A stretch of 31,923 nt of DNA, from the NCBI GenBank assembly GCA_023375785.1, contig SZWC01001200.1, positions 100,685 to 132,607 on the forward strand. Reading direction: 5' to 3'. This document shows, piece after piece, positions 8,817 through 24,806 of the stretch; position 1 is the stretch's first letter; the number at the start of each line of letters is the position of its first letter. The stretch is from Penium margaritaceum. Taxonomy: Eukaryota; Streptophyta; Zygnematophyceae; Desmidiales; Peniaceae. The notes beneath the pieces are model-generated. The model was not told the DNA's origin and made no database searches. It saw only the letters and a program-made list of their open reading frames with translations. Made by a program: the position numbers and the translations under genes.

Positions 8817-11800
8817 ACACGCACTTACATGTACTTACAAGCACTTACACGCACTTTTACGCACTTACACGCACTTACACGTACCTACAAGCACTTACAC
8901 ACACGTACATGCACTTACACGGACTTACACACACTCAAATGCACTTACACACACTTACATGTACTTACACAAACTTATACGTAGTTTCACGTAGTTACAC
9001 GCAGTTACACGCACTTACACGTACTTACACATACTTACAAGCACTTACACAAACTTACATGCACTTACATGTACTTACACGCACTTACATGTACTCACAC
9101 GCACTTACACGCCTTACACGCACTGATACGTAGTTACACGCAAATACATGCACTTACACATACTTACACGCACTTACACATATATACACGTACTTACACA
9201 TACTTACACATACGTATACACACTTACATGCACTTACACGCACTTACACAGAATTACACGCACTCCCACACATTGAAACACACTTAGAAACACATACACA
9301 CACTTACACGCACTTACACACACTTACGCACACCTATATGCACTTACACGTAGTTAAACGTACTTACACACAGTTACACATACTTGGATGTACTTACACG
9401 CACTTATATACACTTGCACACACCTACACGCACTTACACATAGTTACACGCACTTACATGCACTAAAACACACTTACACGCACTTACATGCACTTACATG
9501 CACTCACGCGCACTAACACCTACTTACATGTACTTACACGTACTTACACGCACTTACAAGCACTTATACACACTTACACGTACTTAGAGGTACTCACACG
9601 CACTTGCACGCACTTATACGTAGTTCCACACACTTACATGTACTTACATGCAGTTACACGCACTCACATGCAGTTACATGCACTTACACACACTTCCACA
9701 TACGTGCACATACTTACACATACTTACACGCACTTACACGTACTTACACGAACGTACACGTACTTACACACATGTACACGTACTTTCACACACTTACACA
9801 CACTTACACATACGTACCCGTACTTACATGCACTTACATGCACTTACACATACTTTCACGCAATTACACGCACTTATACATAGTTACACACACTTACATG
9901 CACTTACACGTACTTACATGCACTTATACGCACTTACACACACTTATACCCACTTACACATACTTATAAACACTTACACGTATGTACACGCTGTTACACG
10001 CAATGACATGCACTTACACGCACTAACAAAAACTTACACACACTTGCACATAGTTGCACGCACTTACATGCACTTACACACACTAATATGCACTTACACG
10101 CACTAAGATGCACTTACACGCACTTATACGTACTTACATGAACTTACACGAACTGACACGGACTTAAACGCACTTACACACACTTACACACACTTACACC
10201 TACTTACACCAACTTACACGCTCTTACACACACACTTATACATACTTACACACACTTACACACACGTACACACACTAAGATGCACTCTCACACACACACA
10301 TGCACTTACACGCATTTACAGGCACTTACACTAACTTACGCGTTCTTGTATGCAATTACACGCACTAACACATACTTACATGCACTTACACACAAACAAA
10401 CTTACAGGTACTTACACATACAGACACATACTTACACGTACTTCCACACACTTACACATACTTACAAGTACTTACACGCACTTACACCCACTTACACAGA
10501 CTTATTCGCACATACACAGACTTACACTCACTTACACACTCTTACACGCACTAACATGCACTTACACGCACTTACACATACTTACACGTACTTACACGCA
10601 CATACACTTGCTTACACACACTAACACGTACTTACACACACTTACACGCACTTACACACACGCACTTACATGCACTTATATGCACGCTCTTACACGCCCG
10701 TACTTACATGCACTTACACGTACTTACACGCACTTACACGTACTCACACACACTTACACGCACATACACGCATTTACATGCAATTACACACAATTACACA
10801 CACTTATACACACTTTCACGAACTTACACACACTTATATGCACTTACACGTACTTGCACACACTTCCACGTACTTATATGTACTTACACATAGTTACGAA
10901 CAGATACACACTCTTACATACACATACACTCACATACATGTACTTACACATACTTACACGTACTTACACATACTTATACAAACGTATATACACTTACATA
11001 CACGTACATGCACTTACACACACTTAAACGCACTTACACGCACGTACACGTACTTATACGCACTTACACACACTTTCATGTAGCTAGACGCAGTTACTTG
11101 TTGTTACACACACTTACACGTACTTACACGCACTTACACGTACATACACGCACTTACACATACTTAAACGCACTTACACGTACTTACAATCTTTTACACG
11201 CACTTACACATACTTACACACACTTAAACGCACTTACACGTACCTACACGCACTAACACGCACTTGCACCCACTTACATGCACTTATACACACTTATACA
11301 TACTTACACGCACTTACACACATTTACACACACTTACACACACATACACGTACTTACTCACAATTACATGCACTTACACACACTTACATGTACTTAAACC
11401 TACTTACACACACTTACACACATGTACATGCAGTTACATGCAGTTATACACACATACACACACTTACACATACATACACATACTTATACGCATTTATGCG
11501 CACTTAAACACACTTATACACACTTACACGCACTTACATGCACTTACAAACACTTACACACACTTATACACACTTACACACACTTACATGCACTTACACG
11601 CACTTACAATCACTTACACACACTTACACATACTTATACAGACTTACACATACTTACACATACTTACACGCACTTACACGCACTTGCATGCACAAACACC
11701 CACTTATACGCACGTGTACACACTTACACACACTTACACACACTTACACGCACTTATAATCACTTACACGTACTTCCACATACTTACACGCAGTTACACC

Positions 11801-13379
11801 TACCTACACCTACTTATACATACTTACATGTACTCACACGTACTTACACGTACTTACACACACTTATACACACTTATAGGCAGTGACACACACTTATACA
11901 CACTGACCCGTACTTGCACACTCTTATACACACTTACATGTACTTATACGTACTTACACTCACTTAGAGGTACTTACATGCACTTAAATGCACTTACACG
12001 CACGTACAGGCACTTACATGTAGCTACACACAGTCAAACGCAATTACACACACTTACACACACTTACACGCACTTATATGTACTTACACATACTTGCACG
12101 TATTTGCACACACTTATACTCACTTACACAAACAAATACACACTTACAAGCACTTACACGCACTTACACGCACTTACACACACTTATACGCACTTACATG
12201 CACTTACAAGCACTTACATGTACTTACACACACTTACATGCACTTACATGCACTTACACATACTTACACGTACTTACATGGACTTACATGCACTTACACA
12301 CACATACATGCACTTACACACAGTTACACATACGTACACGCACTTACACACCATTACACACACTTAGACATACTTACACGCACTTACACACACTTACACG
12401 CACTTACACGCACTTACACACACTTACATACACTTATACGCATGTACTCGCACATACACACATTTATACACACTTACACGTACTTACACGTACTTTCATA
12501 CACTTACACACACTTACCAATTACACACACGTATACACACTTACATGACGTACACGCACTTACACGCACTTATACGTACTTACACGCAATTACACGCACT
12601 TACACATACTTACACATACTTACACGCAAATACAAACATTTACATGCACTTACACGCACTTACACGCACTTGCACGTACTTATACGCACTTGTATACACT
12701 TACACGCACTTACACATACTCACATACACTTACATGCACTTACACGCACTTACACACACTTGAACATACATACACGTACTTACATGCACATCCACACACT
12801 TACACGCACTTACAAGAACTTACACGCACTTACACCCCCTTTCATGGACATACACGTACGTACATGCACTTACACGCACTTACACTCACGTACACGCACG
12901 TACACGCATTTACACGCACTTACACGTACTTACACTTATTTGCACGCACTTACACGCACTTACACACACTTATACGCACTTACACGCACTTACACGCACT
13001 TACACCCACGCACTTTCACGCACGTACTTGGACACACTTACACACACTTACACGCGCTTACACACACTTACACACACTTATACGCACTTACACGCACTAA
13101 CACACATTTCCACACACTTACATACAATAACATGCACTTATACATTGTTGCGCGTACTTACAAGAACTTGCACCCACTTACACACACTTGCACACACTTA
13201 CACGCACTTGTACGTACTTGCATGCACTACCATGTACTTACACACACTTAGACAATCTGATACACACTTACATGCATTTACACGCACTTACACGTACTTA
13301 CACGTACTTACATGTACTTACACGCACTTACACAAACATATACACACTTGCACGCACTTACACGCACTTACACGCACTT

Positions 13380-14722
13380 ACATGCACTGACACACACTTA
13401 CATGTACTTACACGTACTTACACGCACTTATGCGCACGTACAATAACTTACACGTACTTACACGTAGTTCCACGCACTTACATGCACTTACACACACTTG
13501 TACACACTTACATGCACTTACACATACTTATACGTACTTACACACACTTATATATACTTACACGCACTTACACCCACTTACACACACTTACACGCACTTA
13601 CAAGCACTTACACGCACTTACATGTACTTACACATACTTACACTCACTTACACGCACTTACACGTACTTAAACGCACTTCAAAGCGGTTATATGCACTTA
13701 CACGCACTTACACACACTTACATATACTTACAATCACTTACACATACCTACACATACTTACACGCACTTACACCCACTTACACGTACTTATACGCACATA
13801 TAAATACTTACACATACGTACACGCACTTACATGTACTTACACGTACTTACATGCATCAACACACACTTATACGCACTTACATGTACTTACATGCACTTA
13901 CACACACTTACACGCACTTACATAAACTTACACACACTTACACGTACTTACACGCACTTACACATACTTACACACACTTACACCTACTTCGACGCAGTTA
14001 CACTTAGAGGTACTTGCACGTACTTACAGGCACTTATACGTACTTACACGCACTTACACATACTTATACGCACTTATACGTACTTACACGTGCTTACACG
14101 CACTTACACGTACTTACACGCACTTACATGCACTTACACGCACTTACTCACACTTACATGTACATACACACACTTACACATACTTACACGCACTTACACA
14201 TACTTACATGCACTTACAATCACTTACATGCACTTACACACACTTACACGCACTTACGCGTACTTATGCATACTTACAAATACCTACATGCAGTTACATG
14301 CACTTACACACACATACACACACTTACACGTACTTCCACACACTTACACACACGTACACACAATTACATGCACTTGCACATACTTACACGCACTCACATG
14401 CACTTACACATACTAACACGCACTTACACGTACTTACACGAACTTACATGCACTTATACACACATGCACTCACACACTCTTACACGCACTTACACATACT
14501 TACACATATTTTCACACACGTACACACAATTAAATGCACTTACACACACTTACACACACTTACATGTACTTACATGCACTTACGCGCACTTACACGTACT
14601 TACACACATTTACACGTACTTACACACACTTACACATAATTATACATACTTACACGTACTCACACACACGTACGCGCACTTACACACACTAATACACACT
14701 AACACCCACATACACGTACTTA
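13380..14722 (+). repeat. Long-range duplicated block X, copy 1
   Basis: Irregular words in this stretch recur in the same order about 10.07 kb downstream: CACTGACACACACTTA at 13385 and 23455, a CTTATGC(G/A)CACGTA word at 13427 and 23497, CTTAGAGGTACTT at 14003 and 24077, and ATGCACT after a CACACAC slip at 14464 and 24548. The offset changes only from 10070 to 10084, so this is a true segmental duplication inside the satellite. Confidence 0.8.
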
Positions 14723-17700
14723 CATGCTATTGTACTTACTTATAGGCACTTACACGCACTTACAGGCACCTACATGCACTGACATGCACTTACACATAAA
14801 TATACATACTTACATGCACTTACACGCCCTTACATGCACTTGCGCACACTTACGCATACTTCTACATACTTACATGCACTTACACAAACTTACACACACT
14901 TACACATACTTACACGCAGTTACACGTACTTACACGCACTTACACATAATTACACGCACTTACACATTCTTACACACACTTACACGTAGTTATACGCACT
15001 TGCACACACTTACACGCACTTACACATATTTACATGCACATATACGCCCTTACACACACTTACACACAATTACGCTCACTTACACGTACTTCTGGTACTT
15101 TCACATACGTACACGCACTTATACACACTTACACACACTTACACACACTTACACGTACGTACACGCACTTACACACACTTACACGTACTTACACGCACTT
15201 ACACGTACTTACACATACTTACACGTACTTACACGCACTTACAAATACTGAAATGAACTTACACATAGTGACTCGCACTTACACGCATTTACACATATGT
15301 ATATGCACATACATGCACTTACACGCACTTACATGCACTTACACATACATACACATACTTACACGCGCTTCCACCCACTTATTGTACCTACAAGCACTTA
15401 GACGCACTTACACCCACCTATACGGACTTACACGCACGTCCACATACTTACACAAACTTAGACTCCCTTACACGTACTTGCACGTACTTACATGTACTTA
15501 CACATACTTAAACGCACTTACACGCACTTACACGCACTTACACATATTACACATACTTACACGTACTTATATGCACTTACACGTACGCACTTACACGCAC
15601 GCACTTACATGCATGCACTCACACGCACTTAAACAGACTCTTCAAGCACTTACACATACTTACACGCACTTACACACACTTACATGCACTAACACGCATT
15701 TACACACACTTACACACAATTACATACACTAATACGTACTTGCACACACCTACACAAACTTACACGCACTTACACGCACTTTCACACACTCACACGCACT
15801 TACACAAACTCGCACATACTTGCATGCACTTCCGCATGCTCACACACACTTAGACGCTCTCATACGCACTTACACGCACTTACACACACTTACACGTACT
15901 TACACGCACTTATACACAGTTACATATGCTGACACACCCTTAAATGCACTTACATGCACTTATACTCACTTCAACGGACTTACACACACTAACATGCACT
16001 TACACGTAGTTACACACACTTACACACTCTTCCATACACTTACACGTACTTATACGCACTTACGCATACTTACACACACTTATACACACTTAAACATACT
16101 TACACACACTTACATACCCTTACACGTACTTACACGCACTTACACATACTTACATGCACTTACACAAACTTACACACAGTTACACATAGTTACATGCAGT
16201 TACTCACACGTACATGCACTTACATGCACTTACACACACTTACAATCACTTCCATGCAATTACACGTACTTTCACGCACTTACACATACTTACACATACT
16301 TACACACACTTACACGCACTTGCATACACTCACATGGACTTACACGCACTTGCACACACTTACACACACTTACACATACTTACAACCACTTACACGCACT
16401 TACAAGCGCTTACACGCACTTACAAGCACTTACACGCACCGACACGTACTTACACGTACTTACATCTCCTTACACGCACTTGCACGCACTTCCACTAACT
16501 TACACGGACTTAGACATACTGACACACAGTTACATACACTTACACGCACTTACAATCACTTACACGTACTTACACATACTTACACACATTTACTCATACT
16601 TACACCAACGTACACGCACTTACACACACTTACACAGACGTACACGCACTTACACGCACTTATACACACTTACACGTACTTACACGCACTTACACGCACT
16701 TACAACCACTTACATGTACTTACACATACTTACATGCAGTTACACCCACTTACACGTACGTATACGCACTTTCAAGAACTTACACGTACTTACAGGCACT
16801 TACATGTACTTACACGTACTTACATGCACTTACACGCACTTATACGCACTTCCGCGTACTTACATGCACTTACACGCACTTACACCTACTCACACACACT
16901 TACACACACTTACACGCATTTACACGCACTTACTCATACTTACACATACTTACAAGAACTTCCGCACACTTACATACACTTACACATAGTTACGCGTATT
17001 TACACACAGTTACATGCACTTGCACGTATTTACACGTACTTATACATACTTACAAGCACTTACACACACTTATATACACTTACACACACTTACACACACT
17101 TACACGCACTTACATGCACTTACATGCACTTACACGCAATTACACACACTTACACGCACATACATGCACGTACACGCAATTACATGCACTTACACGTACT
17201 TACCCGCACTTACACGCACTTGCAAATACTCACATGTACATGCACACACACACACTTGCACACACTTACACGTACTTACACACACTTACACGCACTTGTA
17301 TGCACTTACACACACTTACATGCACTTACACGCACTTACATGTACTTACATACACCTACACACAGTTACAAGTACTTACACACACTTACACTTGCTTACA
17401 CGTACTTTCACATACTTACACGCATTTCCACACACTTACATACATTTACATGCACTTACACGCACTTACACGTACTTACACACAGTTACACGCAGTTATA
17501 CACAGTTATACGCAGTTACACGCAGTTACACGCACTTACATGTACGTACACGCACGTACACGCACTTATACACACTTACACGTACTAGCACATATTTACA
17601 CAGACTTACACGCACTTACACGCACTTATACGCACTTACACACACTCATATGCACTTACATGTACTTACACGTACTTACATGCACTTACATGCACTTACA

Positions 17701-18330
17701 TGCGCTTACATGCACCTATACAGACTTACACGCACTTACACGCACTTATACACACTTTCACGTACTAACACACACGTACATGCACTTACACACACTTACA
17801 TGTACTTATACGTACTTACATGTACTTACATGCACTTACACGTACTTACACGCACTTACACGTACTTACACGCACTTACACACACTTACATGTACTTACA
17901 CATACTTTCACACAGTTATACATAGTCACAAGTAGTTACATACAGGAACACGCACTTACAAGCACTTACAAGCACTTACATGCACTTACACGCACTTATA
18001 TACACTTACACGCACTTCCACATGCTTACACACACTTACACATACGTACACATACTTTTACTCACTTATATGAAGTTACACATACTTACATGCAGTTGTA
18101 TGCAAATGCACGCACTTACACGTACTTACACGCACTTACACACACTTACACGCACTTACGCATACTTATACGCACTTACACACAGTTATAAGCACTTTCA
18201 CGTAGTTACACGCACTTACACGTACTTACATGCACTAAGGCGCATGTACTCGCACGTATGCGCACTTACACTCACTTACACGTACCTATACATACTTACA
18301 CGTACTTACACGCTTTTACACATACTCACA
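14723..18330 (+). repeat. Long-range duplicated block Y, copy 1
   Basis: This copy is recognised by rare words that break the 10-bp consensus: CATGCTATTGTACTTACTT (14723), ACGCATACTTCTAC (14852), TTACGCTC (15070), TTCAAGCACTTAC (15641), GACGCTCTCATAC (15853), CTTCAACGGAC (15969), CACCAACG (16603), AGGAACACGC (17944), TGAAGTTACAC (18071) and GGCGCATGTA (18239). All recur in order in copy 2 at offsets of 4728-5098 bp. Confidence 0.88.
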
Positions 18331-18429
18331 CGCACTTACACGCACTTACAAGCACTCAGAGGCACTTACACGTAGTCACACATACTTATACGCACTTATA
18401 CACACTTACACGTACTAACACGCACATAC

Positions 18430-19450
18430 AAGCTCTTACACGTACTTACACACAGATACACATTCTTACTCGTACTTACACACACTTACAAGTACTTGCA
18501 CACACTTGCACACGCTTGCGCGCTATTGCACACACGTTCACGCACTTACACGCACTTACACACACTTACACACACTTACACGTACTTACACACACTTATA
18601 CGTGCTTACACGCACTTCCACACATCTACACACACTTGTATGCACTTACACTCACTTACACACACTTACACACAAGCACTTACACGCACTCACTTACACA
18701 CACTTACACGCACTTACACGTACTTATACACACTTACACACAATTGCACACACATACACAAACGTACACGTCCTTACACGCACTGACACACACTTACACG
18801 CACTTACACACACTTACACCCACTTGCACATACTTGCATACACTTGCACGCACTTACACGTACTTACACGTACTTACACGTACTTACACACACTTATACG
18901 TACTTACACGCACTTACACGCACTTACACGCACTTACACGCACTTACATGCACTTACACACACTTATACGCACTTGCATATACTTACACACACTTACACG
19001 CACTTACACGTACTTACACGCACTTACATGCACCTACACACACTTATACGCACTTGCATATACTTACATGTATTCACACGCACTTACATGCACTTACACG
19101 CACTTACACACACATACACGCACTTACATACACTTACATGCACTTACACGCACTTACACATTCTTACACACACTTACATGCACTTACATGCAACGACACG
19201 TACTTACACATACTGATATGCACTTACACGTACTAACATGTACTTTCACGAACTTATTCGCACTTACTTACATGCACTTACACATACTTACACGTACTTA
19301 CATACACTTATGCACACTTATACGTACTTGCACACATTTACATACACTTACACGCACTTACACGTAATTATACATTCTAACACGCACTCACATACACGTA
19401 CACGCACTTACACACACTAATACACACCAACACCCACATACACGTACTTA
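18430..19450 (+). repeat. Block Z, related to the left edge of the 10-bp satellite
   Basis: CACAGAT followed by ACATTCTTACTCGTAC at 18451, then CACACGCTTGCG and ACACAAGCACTTACACGC, match the series at 4622-4800. A further match, ACACATACACAAAC, lies at 18750 and 4860. The offset is 13.83-13.89 kb, so the two sides of the retrotransposon share a duplication. Block Z sits between Y copies 1 and 2. Confidence 0.72.
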
Positions 19451-22400
19451 CATGCTATTATACTTACTTACAAGTACTTACACGCACTTATACGCACTTA
19501 CATGCACTGACATGCACTTACACATAAATATACATACTTACATGCACTTACAGGCACTTACACGCACTTACACACGCTTACACACACTTATACGTACTTA
19601 CACCCACTTACATGCAGTTACACATACTTATGCTCATTTACACACACTTACACACACTTACCCACACTGACACGCACTTACACCCACTTACACATACTTA
19701 GAGGCACTTACACGCACTTACACACACTTACACACACTCACACGGACTTATACATACTTACACGCACTTACAGGCACTTACACGCACTTACACGCACTTA
19801 TACACCCTTACATGCACATACACACACTTACACACACTTACACGTACTTACACACACTTACATGTACTTACAAGCACTCACATGCACTTACACGCCCTTA
19901 CATGCACTTACGTGTACTTACGCATACTTCTACGTACTTACATGCTCTTACACAAACTTACACACACTTACACATACTTACACGCAGTTACACGTACTTA
20001 CACACACTTACACACAATTACACGCACTTACACATTCTTATATACACTTACACGTACTTATATGTACTTGCACACACTTACACGCACTTACACGTACTTA
20101 CATGCACATGTACGCTCTTACACACACTTACACACAATTACGCTCACTTACACGCACTTCCGGTACTTTCACATACGTACACACACTTATACACACTTAC
20201 ACACACTTACACACACTTACACGTACTTACACGCACTTACACACACTTACACATACTTACACGCACTTACACGCACTTACACATACTTACACGCACTTAC
20301 ACACACTTACAAATATTGAAATGAACTTACACGTAGTGACTCGCACTTACACGCATTTACACATACTTATATGCACTTACATGCACTTACACGTACTTAC
20401 ACACACTTACACATACATAGACATACCTACACGCGCTTCCACCCACTTATTGCACTTACAAGCACTTACACACACTTACACCCACCTATACGGACTTACA
20501 CGCACGTACACACACTTACACATACTTAGACTCCCTTACACATACTCACACGTACTTACACGCACTTACACATACTTAAACGCACATACACGTACTTACA
20601 CGCACTTACACATATTACACGTACTTACACGTACTTATACGCACTTACACGTATGCACTTACACGCACGCACTTACACGCATGCACTTACACACACTTAA
20701 AGAGACTCTTCAAGCACTTACACGAACTTACACGCACTTACGTACACTTACATGCACTAACACGCATTTACACACACTTACACACAATTACACACACTAA
20801 TATATACTTGCACACACTTACACAAACTTACACGCACTTACACGCACTTACACGCACTTACACGCACTTACACAAACTCGCACGTACTTGCATGCACTTT
20901 CGCATGCTTACACGCACTCAGACGCTCTCATACGCACTTACACACACTTACACACACTTACACGTACTTATACGCACATATACACACTTACATATGGTGG
21001 CACACCCTTAAATGCACTTACATGCACTTATACACACTTCAACGGACTTACACACACTAACATGCACTTACACACAGTTACACACACTTATACACACTTA
21101 TACGCACTTACACATACTTATACGCACTTACACGTACTTACACGTACTTATACACACTTAAACACACTTACACACACTTACATACACTTACACGTACTTA
21201 CACGCACTTACACATACTTACATGCACTTACACAAACTTACACACAGTTACACACAGTTACATGCAGTTACTCACACTTACATGCACTTACATGCACTTA
21301 CACACACTTACATGCACTTACATGTACTTACATGAACTTACACGCACTCACAATCACTTCCACGCAATTACACATATTTTCACGCACTTACACATGCTTA
21401 CACGCACTTACACACACTTACACGCACTTGCATACACTTACATGCACTTACACGCACTTGCACACACTTACAAACACTTACACGTACTTACAACCACATA
21501 CATGCACTTAAACGCACTTACGAGCGCTTATACACACCGACACGTACTTACACGTACTTACATCTCCTTACACGCACTTACACGCACTTCCACTGACTTA
21601 CACGGACTTAGACGTACTGATTCGCAGTTACATACACTTACACGCACTTACAATAACTTACACGTACTTACACATACTTACACACACTTACTCATACTTA
21701 CACCAACGTACACGCACTTACACACACTTACACAGATGTACACGCACTTACACGCACTTATACACACTTACACGTACTTACACGCACTTACACGCACTTA
21801 CAACCACTTACATGTACTTACACCCACTTACACCCACTTACACATACGTATACGCAATTACAAGCACTTACACGTACTTACAGGCACATACATGTACTTA
21901 CACGTACTTACATGCACTTACACGCACTTATACGCACTTACGCGTACTTACATGTACTTACACGTACTTACACCTACTCACACGCACTTACACACACTTA
22001 CACGCACTGACACGCACTTACTCATACTTACACATACTTACAAGAACTTCCGCACACTTACACACACTTACACATAGTTACGCGTATTTACACACAGTTA
22101 CCTGCACTTGCACGTATTTACACGCACTTATACGTACTTACAAGCACTTACACACACTTATATACACTTACACACACTTACACACACTTACACGCACTTA
22201 CATGCACTTACATGCACTTACAAGCAATTACATGCACTTACACGCACTTACATGTACGTACACGCAATTACATGTACTTACACGTACTTACACGCACTTA
22301 CACATACTTGCACATACTTACATGTACATACACACACTTACACACACTAGCACGCACTTACAGGCACTTACATACACTTACACGCACTTATATACACTTA

Positions 22401-23370
22401 CACACACTTATACGCACTTACACACACTTACATGCAGTTACACGCACTTACATGTACTTACATGCACCTACACACAGTTACACATACTTACACACACGTA
22501 CACTTGCTTACACGTACTATCACATACTTACACGCATTTCCACACATTTACATACATTTACATGCACTTACACGCACTTACACGTACTTACACACAGTTA
22601 GACGCAGTTATACAGAGTAATACGCAGTTACACGTAGTTATACGCACTTACATGTACGTACACGCACTTACACACACTTATACACACTTAACCGTACTAA
22701 CACATATTTACACACACTTACACGCACTTACACGCACTTACACACACTCATACGCACTTACATGCACTTACAAGTACTTACACGCACTTACATGCACTTA
22801 CATGCACTTACATGCACCTATACCCACTTACACGCACTTACACGTACTTACACATACTTACACATACTAACACACACGTACATGCACTTACACACACTTA
22901 CATGTACCTATACGTACTTACATGCACTTACATGCACTTACACGTACTTACACGCACTTACACATACTTACATGTACTTACACATACTTACACGCACTTA
23001 TACATAGTTACAAGTAGTTACACACAGGAACATGCACTTACAAGCACTTACAAGCACTTACATGCACTTACACGCACTTACATACACTTACACACACTTA
23101 CACATGGTTACACGCACTTACACATACGTACACATACTTTTACTCACTTATATGAAGTTACACATACTTACATGCAGTTGTATGCAAATACACGCACTTA
23201 CACATACTTACACGCACTTACACGCACTTACATACACTTGCGCGTACTTATACGCACTTACACACAGTTATACGCACTTTCACGTAGTTACACGCACTTA
23301 CACGTACTTACACGCACTCAGGCGCATGTACACGCACCTATACGTACTTACACGCACTTACACATACTTT
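19451..23370 (+). repeat. Long-range duplicated block Y, copy 2
   Basis: Carries the Y landmarks at 19451, 19920, 20138, 20709, 20921, 21038, 21701, 23026, 23153 and 23321. Relative to copy 1, it has about 340 bp extra between 19510 and 19920, again a multiple of the 10-bp unit. Most of the copy lies in the long indel-free stretch. Confidence 0.88.
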
Positions 23371-23379
23371 TACGCACTT

Positions 23380-24806
23380 ACACGTACTTACACGCACTTA
23401 CACGAACTTTCACACACTTACATGCACTTACATGCACTTACACACACTTACATTCACTGACACACACTTACATGCACTTACACGTACTTACACGCACTTA
23501 TGCACACGTAAAATCACTTACACACACTTACACGTAGTTACACGCACTTACACGCACTTATACACACTTGCACGCACTTACATGCACTTACACATACTTA
23601 TACAAACTTACACACACTTACATACACTTACACGCACTTACACCCACTTACACATACTTACACGCACTTACACGCACTTACATGTACTTACACATACTTA
23701 CACTCACTTACACGCACTTACACGCACTGATATGCACTTACACGCACTTAGACGCACTTACACATACTTACAATGACTTACACGTATTTACACATACTTA
23801 CACGCACTTACACCCACTTACACGTACTTATACGCACATACAAACACTTACACATACTTACAGGCACTTACATGTACTTACACGTACTTACATGCACTTA
23901 CACACAGTTATACGCACTTATACGTACTTACATGCACTTACACACACTTACACGCACTTACACAAACGTACACATACTTACACATACTTACACGCATTTA
24001 CACGTACTTACACACACTTACAACTACTCACACGTACGTATACACACTTACACATACTTAGACGCACATACACTTACTTAGAGGTACTTACGCGTACTTA
24101 CAGGCACGTACACGTACTTACACGCACTTACACACACTTACACATACTTTCACGCACTTATACGTACTTACACGTAGTTACATGCACTTACACGTACTTA
24201 CACGTACTTACATGCACTTAGATACACTTACACACACTTACATGTACTTACACACACTTACACGTACTTACACGCACTTACACGCACTTACATGCACTTA
24301 CAATCATTTACATGCACATACACGTACTTACACACTCTTCCGCACACTTACGCGTACTTACACATACCTACATGCAGTTACATGCACTTACACACACTTA
24401 CACACACTTACACGCACTTACACACACTTACACACACGTACACACAATTACATGCACTTACACATACTTACACACACTTACATGCACTTACACGTACTTA
24501 CACACACTTACACATACTTACACGCACTTATATGCACTTACACACACATGCACTTACACACACTTACACACACTTACACGCACTTACACGTACTTTCACA
24601 CACCTACACGCAGTTACATGCACTTACACACACTTACACACACTTACACGTACTTACACACACTTACGCACACTTACACGCACTTACATACACTAACACG
24701 CACTTACACGCACGTACACGCCGTTATACATACTTACATGCACTCACACACACTTACACATACTTACGCACACTGCCACACACTAACATCCACATACACG
24801 TACTTT
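23380..24806 (+). repeat. Long-range duplicated block X, copy 2
   Basis: Second copy of X, with landmarks at 23455, 23497, 24077 and 24548. It is again followed directly by a Y copy, so X-Y is an inherited order. Confidence 0.8.

Noticed and set aside
8698..9133. Plus-strand frames running from the retrotransposon into the satellite
   Set aside because: They join antisense retroelement sequence to the satellite decapeptide repeat and have no independent support.
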